From Methylophaga sp. OBS1 (GTDB lineage Bacteria; Pseudomonadota; Gammaproteobacteria; Nitrosococcales; Methylophagaceae): a stretch of DNA of 52,919 bases. Shown here in pieces: positions 10,007-18,981 of this stretch. Position 1 is the stretch's first letter; every line of letters begins with the position of its first letter. The stretch spans positions 320,052-372,970 of the forward strand of contig NZ_JAPDMS010000001.1 of the NCBI RefSeq assembly GCF_026319365.1, in the 5' to 3' direction. Position numbers and translations under genes: made by a program. The notes beneath the pieces were generated by a model. It made no database searches and had not been told where the DNA came from. It saw nothing but the letters and a program-made list of their open reading frames with translations.

Positions 10007-10168
10007 ATGTCACCAGCAGAACGCCATTTCAATTCTCTCAAGGAATGGGAAATGTTCGGTCCGGATCAGGGCAATGAATATTTTCCTAAATTCACCACAT
10101 CCATACAGACCTACCAGCAGTGGTTGCAGGATAATCCGGAAGGTTATGTCTGTCAGGCCAATGATTAA
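10007..10168 (+). CDS. Small hypothetical protein, 53 residues
   Basis: A short frame reading MSPAERHFNSLKEWEMFGPD... to ...NPEGYVCQAND, with stop TAA at 10166-10168. It is rich in aromatic residues and glutamine, soluble-looking, with no signal peptide or membrane segment. A weak Shine-Dalgarno (CGGGA, 9995-9999) lies upstream. It fills the gap between rlmKL and the convergent parA-like gene, overlapping the latter's stop by 4 nt. The composition looks protein-like, but I do not recognise a family. Confidence 0.55.
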   Translation: MSPAERHFNSLKEWEMFGPDQGNEYFPKFTTSIQTYQQWLQDNPEGYVCQAND

Positions 10169-10926
10169 GCTGAAAACTCTTTCAGTGTTGCTTTGATATC
10201 TTGCCAGAGTTGTGCATAAGCACGGCTCACCGGCGAGGCACTATCAAATGCGGGCAGGGGGGCTCGATAATCTCCCATGCGTTCCACCGCTGCGGCATAG
10301 GGGATGGGTGTGGGCAGACCATTTTTCAGCATTTTGGGTGGATGAGTCAGCATCACCCGATGCAGGCTGCGACGGCGATCTACCATGGTGAAAAAAGCAT
10401 GCAGTCGTTTAGGTTTGAGCTTGTTTTCTTTAAAGAAGTCCCGCGTCTGTTCAAAAGTACGCAAGGACAAATGCGTCGGGATAATCGGGATATACAGCGA
10501 GTCTGCGGTTTCAAACACCTGCTCAGTCAATAAAGAAAAGCTGGGCGGACAGTCCAGTACCACCAGCGCATAATTTTCTCCAAAAGGCTCAACCAGTTTG
10601 GCAATCAGATTACGTTTACCCTGTTCGCTTTGCGTGGCCAGTTGCTGGTCGAGATGACGCAAAGAGAAGTCTGATGGGATTACATCCAGATTTTCAAAAT
10701 CAGTGCTACGCACCAACTCGCCGATGGGCGTTTTACCACTGAGTATTTTTTTTGGGCGGGTTTTTTCTTTGGCTTGCGCATTTAACAGCCAACTGGCCGC
10801 ACCCTGAGGATCCAGATCCCATAGCAGCGTAGGAATACCTTCACTGGCCGCATGCCAGGCAATATTGACCGCTGACGTCGTTTTACCGACGCCGCCTTTC
10901 AGGTTGAAAAATGCAATCGTCTCCAC
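10165..10926 (-). CDS. ParA/MinD-like partition ATPase, orphan
   Basis: 253 residues. The deviant Walker A KGGVGKTT is at 10-17 (signature lysine at 10), WDLDPQGAASW is the Walker A' region, and VVLDCPPSFSLL is the Walker B region. This is a chromosomal ParA-family ATPase without an adjacent parB, so partition of replicons is not its likely job; cargo positioning is an alternative. It starts 7 nt after the ppk stop on the same strand and is very likely cotranscribed with ppk, suggesting a link to polyphosphate granule positioning. That link is inference. Confidence 0.9.
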   Translation of the reverse strand: METIAFFNLKGGVGKTTSAVNIAWHAASEGIPTLLWDLDPQGAASWLLNAQAKEKTRPKKILSGKTPIGELVRSTDFENLDVIPSDFSLRHLDQQLATQSEQGKRNLIAKLVEPFGENYALVVLDCPPSFSLLTEQVFETADSLYIPIIPTHLSLRTFEQTRDFFKENKLKPKRLHAFFTMVDRRRSLHRVMLTHPPKMLKNGLPTPIPYAAAVERMGDYRAPLPAFDSASPVSRAYAQLWQDIKATLKEFSA

Positions 10927-10933
10927 AATGGCC

Positions 10934-13021
10934 TCAGTAGGTCTTGGCCATTTGTTCCAGCAAAGAGAGCTGTGCGGCGATTGCAGGCTCCGATTCGGTT
11001 TTTTCTACCCGCTGATAACGGGCATCGGCGTTAAGGATCCAAGCCTGGCTATTGTCAGACAGGTAGGTTTCCAGATCGTCAAGAATGCGCTGACGCAGTT
11101 TTTTGGACTCGATTGGAAAGCAAGTCTCGACGCGTCTCAGCAGGTTGCGTTTCATCAAATCTGCACTGCCACACCAGATTTCCGGGTTGCCACCGTTTTC
11201 GAAATAAAATACCCGGGTGTGCTCGAGAAAACGACCGATGATGCTACGCACATGAATATTTTCAGATAAATCTTTGACGCCGGGCCGCAAGCAGCAAATA
11301 CCGCGCACAATCAAGTCAATTTTGACGCCGGCCATCGATGCCCGGTAAAGCGCCTGGATCATTTCCTGCTCGACCACGGCGTTTACTTTGATAATGATGC
11401 GGGCGGGCTTGCCAGCTCCGGCATGTTCGATTTCCCGTTCGATTTTTTTCAACAGGCCTTCATGCAGGGTGAACGGTGCATGCAGCAGTTTATGCATCTG
11501 CGGAATTTTACCCAGACTGGTGAGTTGAATGAACAGGTTGTTGACGTCTTCGCCAATCTGTTTATCCGAGGTCAAGAGGCCATAATCGGTATAAACGCGG
11601 GCGGTACCCCGGTGATAGTTCCCGGTACCCAGATGAACATAGCGGCGTAACTTACTGTTTTCACGGCGTAATACCAGCAGCATTTTGGCGTGGGTTTTAT
11701 AGCCTACGATACCGTACACAACGTGGGCACCGGCTTCCTGCAGGCGGGCAGCCAGTGCGACGTTGGCTTCCTCATCAAAGCGGGCACGAAGTTCAATGAC
11801 TACTGTCACTTCTTTACCTGCCTGTGCCGCCGTCACCAGCGCATCAACGATTGGCGATTTGGCACCAGTGCGATACAGGGTCTGTTTAATCGCCAACACA
11901 CTGCTGTCAGCAGCAGCCTGACGCAGCAAATCAATGACCGGGGTAAAGGACTGATAAGGATGGTGTAGCAGCATATCCTGCTTGCGCAGCGCCGCAAATA
12001 TATCGACATCCGGTGTCAAGCCTTCCGGACGGCCTTGCGTAAATGGCTTGAACTTGAGATCGGGCCGGTCAACCAGTGAGCACACAGCCTGGATCCGGCT
12101 CAAGTTTACCGGGCCGTTGACCAGGTAGACATTGTCCCGTTCCATGGCACACTCATTACGCAGAAACTCAACCATATCTTCCGGGCAGTTGTGGGCAATT
12201 TCAAGCCGGACTTCATCACCGTAGTTACGCTGGGTTAATTCATCGGCAATGGTGGCCAGCAGGTCACTGGTTTCTTCGGTATCGATAGCCAGATCACTAT
12301 TGCGGGTGACACGGAATTGATAGCAACCTTTCACTTTCATACCGAAGAACAGATCTTCTGCGAAGGCATGGATAATCGATGACAGGAATACGAATTTGTA
12401 TTCACCGGGCTGGCACAGCTCCTGTGGGAACTGGATCACGCGGGGTAATGCACGCGGGGCCTGTAAAATCGCGTAGCCACGGTCGCGACCGAAGGCATCT
12501 TTACCCACCAGAGAGACGATAAAATTCAAACTCTTATTGAGCAGGCGCGGGAAGGGGTGAGCGGAGTCCAGCCCCATCGGGCTCAGGATCGGCAGAATTT
12601 CTTCCTGGAAGTAGTTCTGCAGCCACTTGGTGTGTTCATCATTCCATTGTGATCGCGGTAACACCCGGATTGATTGCTCCTCCAACTCCGGTAACAAGAC
12701 CTCATTCAGTACCCGGTACTGTTCTTCCACCAGTTCGTGAGCGCGCTGACTGATTAATCTCAGGCATTCCTGTGCCGTGACCTGATCAGCTTCGATATAG
12801 GGGTCGCCGATTTCAATTTGCTGAATCAGGCCGGCCACCCGCACTTCGAAAAATTCATCGAGATTGGTACTGGAAATGCACAGGTAATTGAGGCGTTCCA
12901 GCAGCGGCACACTGCTATCCAATGCCTGTTGCAAAACCCGCCAGTTGAACTCGAGCAGACTCAGCTCGCGATTAATATAGAGCTCAGGGTTGTTCAGATC
13001 GATGGGTTGTTCTTGTTTCAT
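10934..13021 (-). CDS. ppk: Polyphosphate kinase 1
   Basis: 695 residues, usual PPK1 length. N-terminal LLEFNWRVLQQALD, head domain and two C-terminal domains are present. The catalytic-histidine region is YVHLGTGNYHRGTARVYTDYG, and the second conserved His region is GRFLEHTRVFYFENGG. It makes long-chain polyphosphate from ATP. AAGGA precedes the ATG. It is the first gene of a ppk-parA unit. Confidence 0.97.
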   Translation of the reverse strand: MKQEQPIDLNNPELYINRELSLLEFNWRVLQQALDSSVPLLERLNYLCISSTNLDEFFEVRVAGLIQQIEIGDPYIEADQVTAQECLRLISQRAHELVEEQYRVLNEVLLPELEEQSIRVLPRSQWNDEHTKWLQNYFQEEILPILSPMGLDSAHPFPRLLNKSLNFIVSLVGKDAFGRDRGYAILQAPRALPRVIQFPQELCQPGEYKFVFLSSIIHAFAEDLFFGMKVKGCYQFRVTRNSDLAIDTEETSDLLATIADELTQRNYGDEVRLEIAHNCPEDMVEFLRNECAMERDNVYLVNGPVNLSRIQAVCSLVDRPDLKFKPFTQGRPEGLTPDVDIFAALRKQDMLLHHPYQSFTPVIDLLRQAAADSSVLAIKQTLYRTGAKSPIVDALVTAAQAGKEVTVVIELRARFDEEANVALAARLQEAGAHVVYGIVGYKTHAKMLLVLRRENSKLRRYVHLGTGNYHRGTARVYTDYGLLTSDKQIGEDVNNLFIQLTSLGKIPQMHKLLHAPFTLHEGLLKKIEREIEHAGAGKPARIIIKVNAVVEQEMIQALYRASMAGVKIDLIVRGICCLRPGVKDLSENIHVRSIIGRFLEHTRVFYFENGGNPEIWCGSADLMKRNLLRRVETCFPIESKKLRQRILDDLETYLSDNSQAWILNADARYQRVEKTESEPAIAAQLSLLEQMAKTY

Positions 13022-13100
13022 AATTCCTTCTTGAGCGCCTGAGGCGTAGTTATCCTTGATAGTCTAGCTTCGCTTTGTGACAGCAAGATGACGACAGGCG

Positions 13101-13580
13101 TTACCAGCGGTATTTGTCGTACATTTCGGGGTTGGCCCAGTAACGGCTGTTGAGCCAGTCACGTTTAGGCTGATAATTTTCAATGGCATAAGTAAAGACC
13201 TGTAATCCGTCTTCGGTGCCAGCAAGATGTCGGAACCCCATCGCCAGGTAGTCAGTCAGCTCCCAACCTTTATTATCGGCAATCGCAGGGTGGCTGATCA
13301 GAATGACATGTGGGGCGAGACGGTTTTTCACCATGCCCAGCCATTGTTGTGCGGCCGCTTTCTCCATCGATTCTGTCAGATGGCTGATAACGGCAAGGTC
13401 GGCCGGCTGTGTGTTACGCAACTGATCCTGGCTGAATGGTGTCTTCAGATGCTGCAATTTAGTATCATTATCCTTTTGCAGACACATTGCCGCCGTGTCG
13501 CCGGCAGTCAGAATCGACCTGGGGTTGAACTGACTGACAAACGGCGCGAGCAGGCTGGATAGGGCAACTGAATTGGTCAT
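13101..13580 (-). CDS. Conserved hypothetical, DUF6231-like
   Basis: 159 residues. The N-terminal half ([14 protein letters not shown], then [19 protein letters not shown]) looks like a degenerate Rossmann/methyltransferase fold, with a glycine-containing strand-loop and an acidic second strand but no convincing SAM motif. The C-terminus is aromatic and conserved-looking ([20 protein letters not shown]). I recall similar proteins beside ycgN as DUF6231, not certain. Its ATG (13578-13580) overlaps the ycgN ATG (13579-13581) on the other strand. Confidence 0.75.
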   Translation of the reverse strand: MTNSVALSSLLAPFVSQFNPRSILTAGDTAAMCLQKDNDTKLQHLKTPFSQDQLRNTQPADLAVISHLTESMEKAAAQQWLGMVKNRLAPHVILISHPAIADNKGWELTDYLAMGFRHLAGTEDGLQVFTYAIENYQPKRDWLNSRYWANPEMYDKYRW

Positions 13581-14049
13581 GATTGATCAGGATAAAACAT
13601 CTGTTGAATTCTGGAAACACAAACGCTTGAGTCAGATGACTCATGATGAGTGGGAGAGCCTTTGTGATGGCTGTGCCCGCTGCTGTCTGCACAAACTGGA
13701 AGATGAGGATGACGGGCGTATGTATTACACCCGCGCTGCCTGTTCATTGCTCGACATCAACAGCTGTCGCTGCAAGGACTACGAAAACCGTCAGTCCATC
13801 GTCCCCGACTGCATTCAACTCAGTATTAAGAACGCGCATTATTTCGACTGGTTGCCCTCAACCTGCGCCTACCGTCTGCTGGCGGAAGGTGAGCCCTTAC
13901 CGGACTGGCATCCGCTGATCACCGGTGATCCTGACAGTGTACATAAAGCCGGCATTTCAGTCCGCGAGTTTGCCCAGCCGGAATCGGACGTAGATGATCT
14001 GAATGAGGCGGTTATCAAACTCAGTCATGAACCCGACCCAGATGCATGA
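13579..14049 (+). CDS. ycgN: YcgN family cysteine-cluster protein (UPF0260)
   Basis: The start is taken at ATG 13579 ([20 protein letters not shown]), which matches the family length; an in-frame TTG at 13573 is possible. Cysteine clusters are CDGCARCC, then [17 protein letters not shown] and TCAYRLL, matching the YkgJ/YcgN metal-binding pattern (probably Zn or Fe-S; not proven). Function unknown. The stop overlaps the next gene by 4 nt (ATGA), so translation is coupled. Confidence 0.92.
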   Translation: MIDQDKTSVEFWKHKRLSQMTHDEWESLCDGCARCCLHKLEDEDDGRMYYTRAACSLLDINSCRCKDYENRQSIVPDCIQLSIKNAHYFDWLPSTCAYRLLAEGEPLPDWHPLITGDPDSVHKAGISVREFAQPESDVDDLNEAVIKLSHEPDPDA

Positions 14050-14480
14050 CACCTGAAGAAAGCCGCGAGTTTACCGCCCGTCTGGAACAGGCAGCGCTGC
14101 TGTTACTGGAACTGGAAATTTATCGCAAACCCGATGATCTCGCGCGACGTTTCGGCTTGCCAGTACCGGTAGTACGTTACTGGTGGCGTCATACTGATCA
14201 GGAAACGCATCCCGTCGACCAGACACAGTTATCTCCGCGTGAAGTTAAATCTATTCGCAAAGCGACTCAAACGCTGGAGGGCTGGGAGAAAATCAAACGC
14301 TACCGTCCTCCCTGTGGTGCCAAGTTGCCAGGTGGCAAGCGCTGCAAACGCTCGGTCGCCATCCGTCCCCCTGAAGCCTGGGGTATGGGGGCACTGGCAA
14401 CACGCTGTCGCCTGCATGGTGGCCTGTCAAAACGGGCGACATTCAAATTAAACGATGATAATGATGACGATGTCATGTAA
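14046..14480 (+). CDS. Putative HTH plus HGG zinc-knuckle protein
   Basis: 144 residues. The N-terminal half has a helix-turn-helix-like stretch ([20 protein letters not shown]). The C-terminal half has [11 protein letters not shown] and then RCRLHGGLS, giving a C-x9-C...C-x2-H set ending in HGG(x)S, as in HGGxSTG proteins and some phage terminase small subunits. The tail is acidic (DDNDDD). No other phage gene is nearby. It is translationally coupled to ycgN. A DNA- or RNA-binding role is inferred; the family is not described as part of a known pathway. Confidence 0.75.
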   Translation: MTPEESREFTARLEQAALLLLELEIYRKPDDLARRFGLPVPVVRYWWRHTDQETHPVDQTQLSPREVKSIRKATQTLEGWEKIKRYRPPCGAKLPGGKRCKRSVAIRPPEAWGMGALATRCRLHGGLSKRATFKLNDDNDDDVM

Positions 14481-14522
14481 TCTGGTGCACAACCATTCTT
14501 AATCATCGGGCTGTTACCACCT

Positions 14523-14960
14523 ATGAGCGCGAATACGGACGTTCTCAAACAACTGGCCAGCGTCTGTCATGAGGCACAAACCGGCACCTTTTTTATTACC
14601 ACCACTGACAACAAAGCCTGCCATATCGTGATTGAAAAAGGACGTATCTGTGCACTGTCGTATGGTCGGGAACGCGGTAAGTCGGTTATCCATTCGCTAC
14701 CGTTTATGCAGGTAGCCAGGTTTTCTTTTCAGCAGGATGTGACTATGCCTCTGCCTTCAAAGGCCTTTGTCGAGGACGCTGAAAATCTGTTGGCCGCACT
14801 TGGCTTACATCATGCTGATCAAGCCGCTGTGTCCGGCAAGCGCATGTACAGGGGAGCGGAAGTAGAGACTAAAAGGGTAATCCCAAGTCTGAAAAAAGCT
14901 AATAAAGAAGCGGTCAAAAAGCCAGCCAGAATGTACCGCGGCCGTCCGGTTAAAGACTAA
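14523..14960 (+). CDS. DUF4388/PATAN-like protein with paired MYRG motifs
   Basis: 145 residues. Residues 5-95 resemble a DUF4388-type domain (TGTFFITTTDNKACHIVIEKG, then RFSFQQ). The tail is basic and carries the same short motif twice, KRMYRGAEVE and ARMYRGRPVKD, about 30 residues apart and joined by a lysine-rich linker. It is 42 nt downstream of the HGG protein, likely the same transcript as ycgN. Function unknown. Confidence 0.75.
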   Translation: MSANTDVLKQLASVCHEAQTGTFFITTTDNKACHIVIEKGRICALSYGRERGKSVIHSLPFMQVARFSFQQDVTMPLPSKAFVEDAENLLAALGLHHADQAAVSGKRMYRGAEVETKRVIPSLKKANKEAVKKPARMYRGRPVKD

Positions 14961-15025
14961 CAATTGTCGAACCGCCTGTTTAAAATCGGTATCATACCGG
15001 ACACTTCCCTGCATAAAGATTTGTT

Positions 15026-16327
15026 ATGGCTCATTCTAGCAACACATTCAATCAAGGGCTGTGCGATTTTCTCGATCAGTCTCCGACGCCTTATCACGCG
15101 GTAGCAGCGATGAAAAACCTGCTTGAGGAGCAGGGGTTCACAGGCTTGTCAGAAGGGGATAGCTGGGGCGAACTGCCGGCAGGCAAATATTACGTGACCC
15201 GCAATGATGCTTCGATCATTGCTTTCACCCTCAACGGGGAGTCGCTCACGCAGACCGGTATGCATATGGTTGGTGCTCACACTGACAGTCCTTGTCTCAA
15301 GGTCAAACCCAAGCCGGAGAAAGTCCAGCAGACGTTGCTGCAACTGGGGGTCGAGGTCTATGGCGGCGCACTGTTAAACCCCTGGTTTGATCGTGATTTA
15401 TCGATGGCAGGCAGAGTCAGTGTTGAAGCAGAAAACGGTCGAATCGAACAGCTGCTGATTAATTTCGAATGTCCGGTTGCTGTCATTCCCAGCCTGGCTA
15501 TTCATCTGGACCGTGAAGCCAACCAAAGCCGTAGTGTGAATCCGCAGCTGCATCTGCCGCCGGTACTGTGCCAGTTGGAGGAGGGCGACACGCTCGATTT
15601 CCGTGCCCTGCTGGAGAAACAGTGTCAGCAGCAATATCCGGATCGCCAGATTGGCAAAGTGCTGGACTATGAAATCTGTTTCTACGATACCCAGAAGGCC
15701 GCATTGACCGGCCTCTATGGCGACTTTATCAGCAGTGCCCGACTGGATAACCTGCTCAGTTGCTATGTCGGACTGCAGTCGATTCTTAAAGCGGATGGCA
15801 GACGGCCGGGCCTACTAATCTGTAATGATCATGAAGAAGTCGGTAGCCAGTCCAGCAGCGGCGCACAGGGTACATTCCTGCACTCAGTGCTGCAGCGCCT
15901 GAGTCAGACACCGGAAAATTATCAGCGCATGATTGACCGCTCGATGATGATTTCTGCCGACAATGCCCATGCGATTCACCCAAATTATCCGGACAAGCAT
16001 GATGCCGAGCATGGCCCGATTCTGAATCGCGGCCCGGTGATAAAAACCAATGCCAATCAGCGCTATGCCACCAGCAGCGAGACCAGCGCCGTGTTCCGTC
16101 AGCTCTGCAATCAGCAGGATGTGCCGGTACAGGACTTCGTGGTCCGTACTGATATGGCCTGTGGCAGCACCATTGGTCCGATTACCGCCTCAAATATCGG
16201 CATTCGTACACTGGATATTGGTGTGCCCACTTATGGCATGCATTCGATTCGGGAAATGGCCGGCAGTCGCGATGCCGAGATGCTGCACAAGGTCCTGACC
16301 GCTTTTTATCAGCAAACTTCTCATTAA
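15026..16327 (+). CDS. apeB: M18 family aminopeptidase
   Basis: 433 residues, standard for bacterial M18 aminopeptidases (ApeB/DNPEP family). Zinc ligand and catalytic regions are [45 protein letters not shown] and [16 protein letters not shown]. It removes N-terminal, often acidic, residues from peptides in the cytoplasm. It begins 65 bp after the DUF4388-like gene; promoter not identified. Confidence 0.95.
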   Translation: MAHSSNTFNQGLCDFLDQSPTPYHAVAAMKNLLEEQGFTGLSEGDSWGELPAGKYYVTRNDASIIAFTLNGESLTQTGMHMVGAHTDSPCLKVKPKPEKVQQTLLQLGVEVYGGALLNPWFDRDLSMAGRVSVEAENGRIEQLLINFECPVAVIPSLAIHLDREANQSRSVNPQLHLPPVLCQLEEGDTLDFRALLEKQCQQQYPDRQIGKVLDYEICFYDTQKAALTGLYGDFISSARLDNLLSCYVGLQSILKADGRRPGLLICNDHEEVGSQSSSGAQGTFLHSVLQRLSQTPENYQRMIDRSMMISADNAHAIHPNYPDKHDAEHGPILNRGPVIKTNANQRYATSSETSAVFRQLCNQQDVPVQDFVVRTDMACGSTIGPITASNIGIRTLDIGVPTYGMHSIREMAGSRDAEMLHKVLTAFYQQTSH

Positions 16328-16344
16328 AAAGGAAACCCTATTAT

Positions 16345-16629
16345 ATGGCTGAAAACGTAGATGAACTGACCGTTGAATATTTCGAAGGCGAGACCATGAC
16401 AGTCAAAGAGCTGGACAAGGTCGTACTGACCAAGGGTGCCTGGGCCACGGTGATGTTCCGCTATCAGGATCTGGATCGCAAAACCGGTGACTTTGGTCCC
16501 GATAAATACACTATCCGTCGTTATCAGAAGCGTAATGGTGAATACAGCCAGCGTTCCAAATTCAATATTTCCAGCCGTGACCAGGCCAGCCAGATCGTGG
16601 ATGCTTTGACCAAATGGACCAATGAATAA
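16345..16629 (+). CDS. Small conserved-looking hypothetical protein, 94 residues
   Basis: Highly charged, predicted soluble (MAENVDELTVEYFEGETMTV...). It has a central beta-rich stretch (GAWATVMFRYQDLDRKTGDFGPDKYTIRRYQ). AAAGGAAA lies upstream of the ATG. It is 17 nt after apeB and overlaps the DUF445 gene by 8 nt, so it belongs to one transcript with both. I do not recognise the family. Confidence 0.75.
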   Translation: MAENVDELTVEYFEGETMTVKELDKVVLTKGAWATVMFRYQDLDRKTGDFGPDKYTIRRYQKRNGEYSQRSKFNISSRDQASQIVDALTKWTNE

Positions 16630-17344
16630 AAGCCTGATCACTAACCTGCTTGCCGCAGTTTTTGTGGCAGGCGGGTTCATGGCGCCAGCGCCTTATCGCG
16701 ATCCGATTCTGAATACCGGCCTGTTTGCATTGGCAGGGGGCATCACCAACTGGCTTGCGATTCATATGCTGTTTGAAAAGGTGCCCGGTCTTTATGGGTC
16801 GGGCATTATTTCAGCCCGCTTTGAAGACTTTAAGTCCGGTATTCACGAGCTGGTGATGTCGCAGTTTTTCAGCAAAGACAATGTCGATCGGTTTATGGCC
16901 GAGCTGATTAGGGATAATGCCCAGCACCGGCTTGATTTCAGCGATGTGATTGAGCAGACCGATCTGGCACCGGCCTACGACAGTCTGGTCGATACCATCA
17001 TGGAATCGTCTTTCGGCAGCATGCTGTCGATGTTTGGCGGCAAGAAATCTTTGGAAGCCTTGAAACAGCCATTTATAGATAAAATGCGTGTGGCACTGGA
17101 CAATATGGCGCACAGCGATTCTTTCCAAACCAGTGTCAAAGCCAAGCTCAGCAGCAACCCGGTATTTGATGACATTCACGGTCAGATTGAACTTATCGTG
17201 CAATCCAGGCTGGATGAACTGACGCCGCCAATGGTGAAAGATATCATCCAGCGTATGATTCGCGAGCATCTGGGCTGGCTGGTTGTCTGGGGCGGGGTTT
17301 TTGGCGGCCTGATAGGGCTGGCGACCAGTTTTCTGCCTCTGTAA
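16622..17344 (+). CDS. DUF445 family membrane protein
   Basis: 240 residues. An N-terminal membrane segment (ITNLLAAVFVAGGFMAPAP) is followed by LNTGLFALAGGITNWLAIHMLFEKVPGLYGSG, the hallmark of DUF445/YheB proteins. A long soluble helical region follows, and a C-terminal membrane segment (WLVVWGGVFGGLIGLATSF). Role unknown. The stop overlaps the next start (TAATG). Confidence 0.9.
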   Translation: MNKSLITNLLAAVFVAGGFMAPAPYRDPILNTGLFALAGGITNWLAIHMLFEKVPGLYGSGIISARFEDFKSGIHELVMSQFFSKDNVDRFMAELIRDNAQHRLDFSDVIEQTDLAPAYDSLVDTIMESSFGSMLSMFGGKKSLEALKQPFIDKMRVALDNMAHSDSFQTSVKAKLSSNPVFDDIHGQIELIVQSRLDELTPPMVKDIIQRMIREHLGWLVVWGGVFGGLIGLATSFLPL

Positions 17345-17976
17345 TGGCGCCAATTTGCCCGCTGTGCGGCAGCCACAGCAGTCTGTTTTATGATTTTAAA
17401 CAGCGTTATTACTACCAGTGTCAGACTTGTCAGGCCATTATCAAAGATCCGGTAAGCTGGCCGGACAGGGGTGAAGAAAAACAGCGTTATCTGGAACATT
17501 TGAACGATGTCAGTGACCCGCGCTTTGAGGGCTTTGTCTCTCCCATCACTGAACAGGTCAAACGGCATTTCAGTCCCGCCCATAAAGGTCTCGACTTCGG
17601 GGCCGGACATGCGCCTGTCATAACGCATGTACTGGCTGAGCAGGGCTATGACATTCAGGCCTATGATCCGCTGTTTTTTGATCATCCCGCTTTGCTGGAA
17701 CAGCAGTACGACTATATCTGCAGCTGTGAGGTGATAGAACACTTCCACCGCCCGGCGGAAAGTTTTGCCTTGCTCAGTCGCTTGTTAAAACCTTCAGGCG
17801 TGCTGCTGTGCATGACCGAGCTGTATCAGGAAGGGGTTGATTTTCATCGCTGGAATTATAAAAACGACCCGACCCACGTCTTCATTTATCACGCTAATAC
17901 TATTTCTTATATTTCTGATAAATATGGATTTTCAGAGCCTGTAATTGACGGTAGATTGGTGCTGCTCAAGCGCTGA
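17344..17976 (+). CDS. Class I SAM methyltransferase with N-terminal zinc ribbon
   Basis: 210 residues. A zinc ribbon (CPLCGS...CQTCQ, residues 5-31) precedes a methyltransferase fold: motif I is LDFGAGHAP, the acidic strand is YDPLF, and ICSCEVIEHFHRPAESF is the methyltransferase-11/23 type motif. The C-terminal HRWNYKNDPTHVFIYH is typical of methyltransf_23 enzymes. Substrate unknown. It overlaps the DUF445 gene by 1 nt, and its end overlaps convergent yigZ by 11 nt. Confidence 0.9.
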   Translation: MAPICPLCGSHSSLFYDFKQRYYYQCQTCQAIIKDPVSWPDRGEEKQRYLEHLNDVSDPRFEGFVSPITEQVKRHFSPAHKGLDFGAGHAPVITHVLAEQGYDIQAYDPLFFDHPALLEQQYDYICSCEVIEHFHRPAESFALLSRLLKPSGVLLCMTELYQEGVDFHRWNYKNDPTHVFIYHANTISYISDKYGFSEPVIDGRLVLLKR

Positions 17977-18544
17977 ATTGCTGCTGGATAGCTTCTTTCT
18001 CCGAGGCAGGAAGGGAGATGATTAAACTCACTTTATCTGTGAATTGCTGGTCGATGATCTCACCATGAATCTGCTTTAGCTGATATTCCAGCAGTTGCAG
18101 TTGCGGGTACTCGATATCGAGTTTCAAAGTCGCCATCTCTACCCAGGGACTGATATTTGCGGCGGCAATGGCCTCTTTTGCGGCAGTGCCATAGGCACGG
18201 GTCAGTCCGCCGGTGCCCAGTTTGATACCCCCAAAATAACGCACAACACCGACCACGACATTAATCAGGTTTTCGCCCTCCAGCGGCGCAAGAATCGGCC
18301 TCCCGGCTGTACCTGAGGGTTCACCCGCATCATGAAAACGTTCAGTTAGGAATCCTTCCGGCTGACGAATCCGCCAGGCAAAGGCGAGGTGATTGGCATT
18401 AGGGTGTTGACGGGCTAACTGCCCCAGTTTGCGCAGTGCTTCGTCTTCTGACTGGCAGGGCATGATCACGCCAATAAAGCGTGATTTTTTGATTTCATAA
18501 TCGGCTTCCGCGGCGCGGTGAATGGTGTTGAACTTGGAGGCCAT
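17966..18544 (-). CDS. yigZ: YigZ/IMPACT family protein
   Basis: 192 residues. The UPF0029/IMPACT core is clear: EIKKSRFIGVIMP, HLAFAWRI, RFHDAGEPSGTAGRPIL, VVRYFGGIKLGTGGL. A C-terminal DUF1949 ferredoxin-like domain follows. The family is implicated in translation-related regulation; bacterial role unclear. Monocistronic, convergent with the methyltransferase. Confidence 0.95.
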   Translation of the reverse strand: MASKFNTIHRAAEADYEIKKSRFIGVIMPCQSEDEALRKLGQLARQHPNANHLAFAWRIRQPEGFLTERFHDAGEPSGTAGRPILAPLEGENLINVVVGVVRYFGGIKLGTGGLTRAYGTAAKEAIAAANISPWVEMATLKLDIEYPQLQLLEYQLKQIHGEIIDQQFTDKVSLIISLPASEKEAIQQQFSA

Positions 18545-18686
18545 CGTTTGCAGCTATAGGAAAAAACGAGGCAACAATTTAACATATCGCTCCACGACAC
18601 GCGTTTTAGCACTAGGGCTTGTTGATCTTTCATATCCACCGCTGCCGATTGAGGCGGAGATGAGAGAGTCATAGCAGGAGACAATT

Positions 18687-18965
18687 ATGAAAGCCATTCA
18701 AGTGGAACATCAGCCTGACCAGTCGCGCCTCACTGAACTCGGCGTTTATGCCTGGCCCATCTGGGAAAAAGAAGCATCAGAATTCCCCTGGCATTATGAT
18801 GAAAAAGAAACCGCCTTCATCCTGGAGGGCGAAGTCACTGTCACCGCTGATGATGGTAGCGAGTCGGTGACCATCAAAGCCGGTGATCTGGTGACTTTCG
18901 CTGCCGGCCTGAGCTGTCGCTGGCACATCAAACAGGATTTGCGTAAACATTATCAATTCGGCTGA
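18687..18965 (+). CDS. Small cupin (DUF861-type)
   Basis: 92 residues, one cupin barrel. It reads WHYDEKETAFILEGEVTV and AGDLVTFAAGLSCRWHI, as in the RmlC-like DUF861 family (ureidoglycolate/ethanolamine-type cupins). The usual metal ligands are only partly visible. AGGAG precedes the ATG. Located 16 nt before rapA and likely on the same transcript. Confidence 0.88.
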   Translation: MKAIQVEHQPDQSRLTELGVYAWPIWEKEASEFPWHYDEKETAFILEGEVTVTADDGSESVTIKAGDLVTFAAGLSCRWHIKQDLRKHYQFG

Positions 18966-18981
18966 ACGCCGGGGAAAAACA

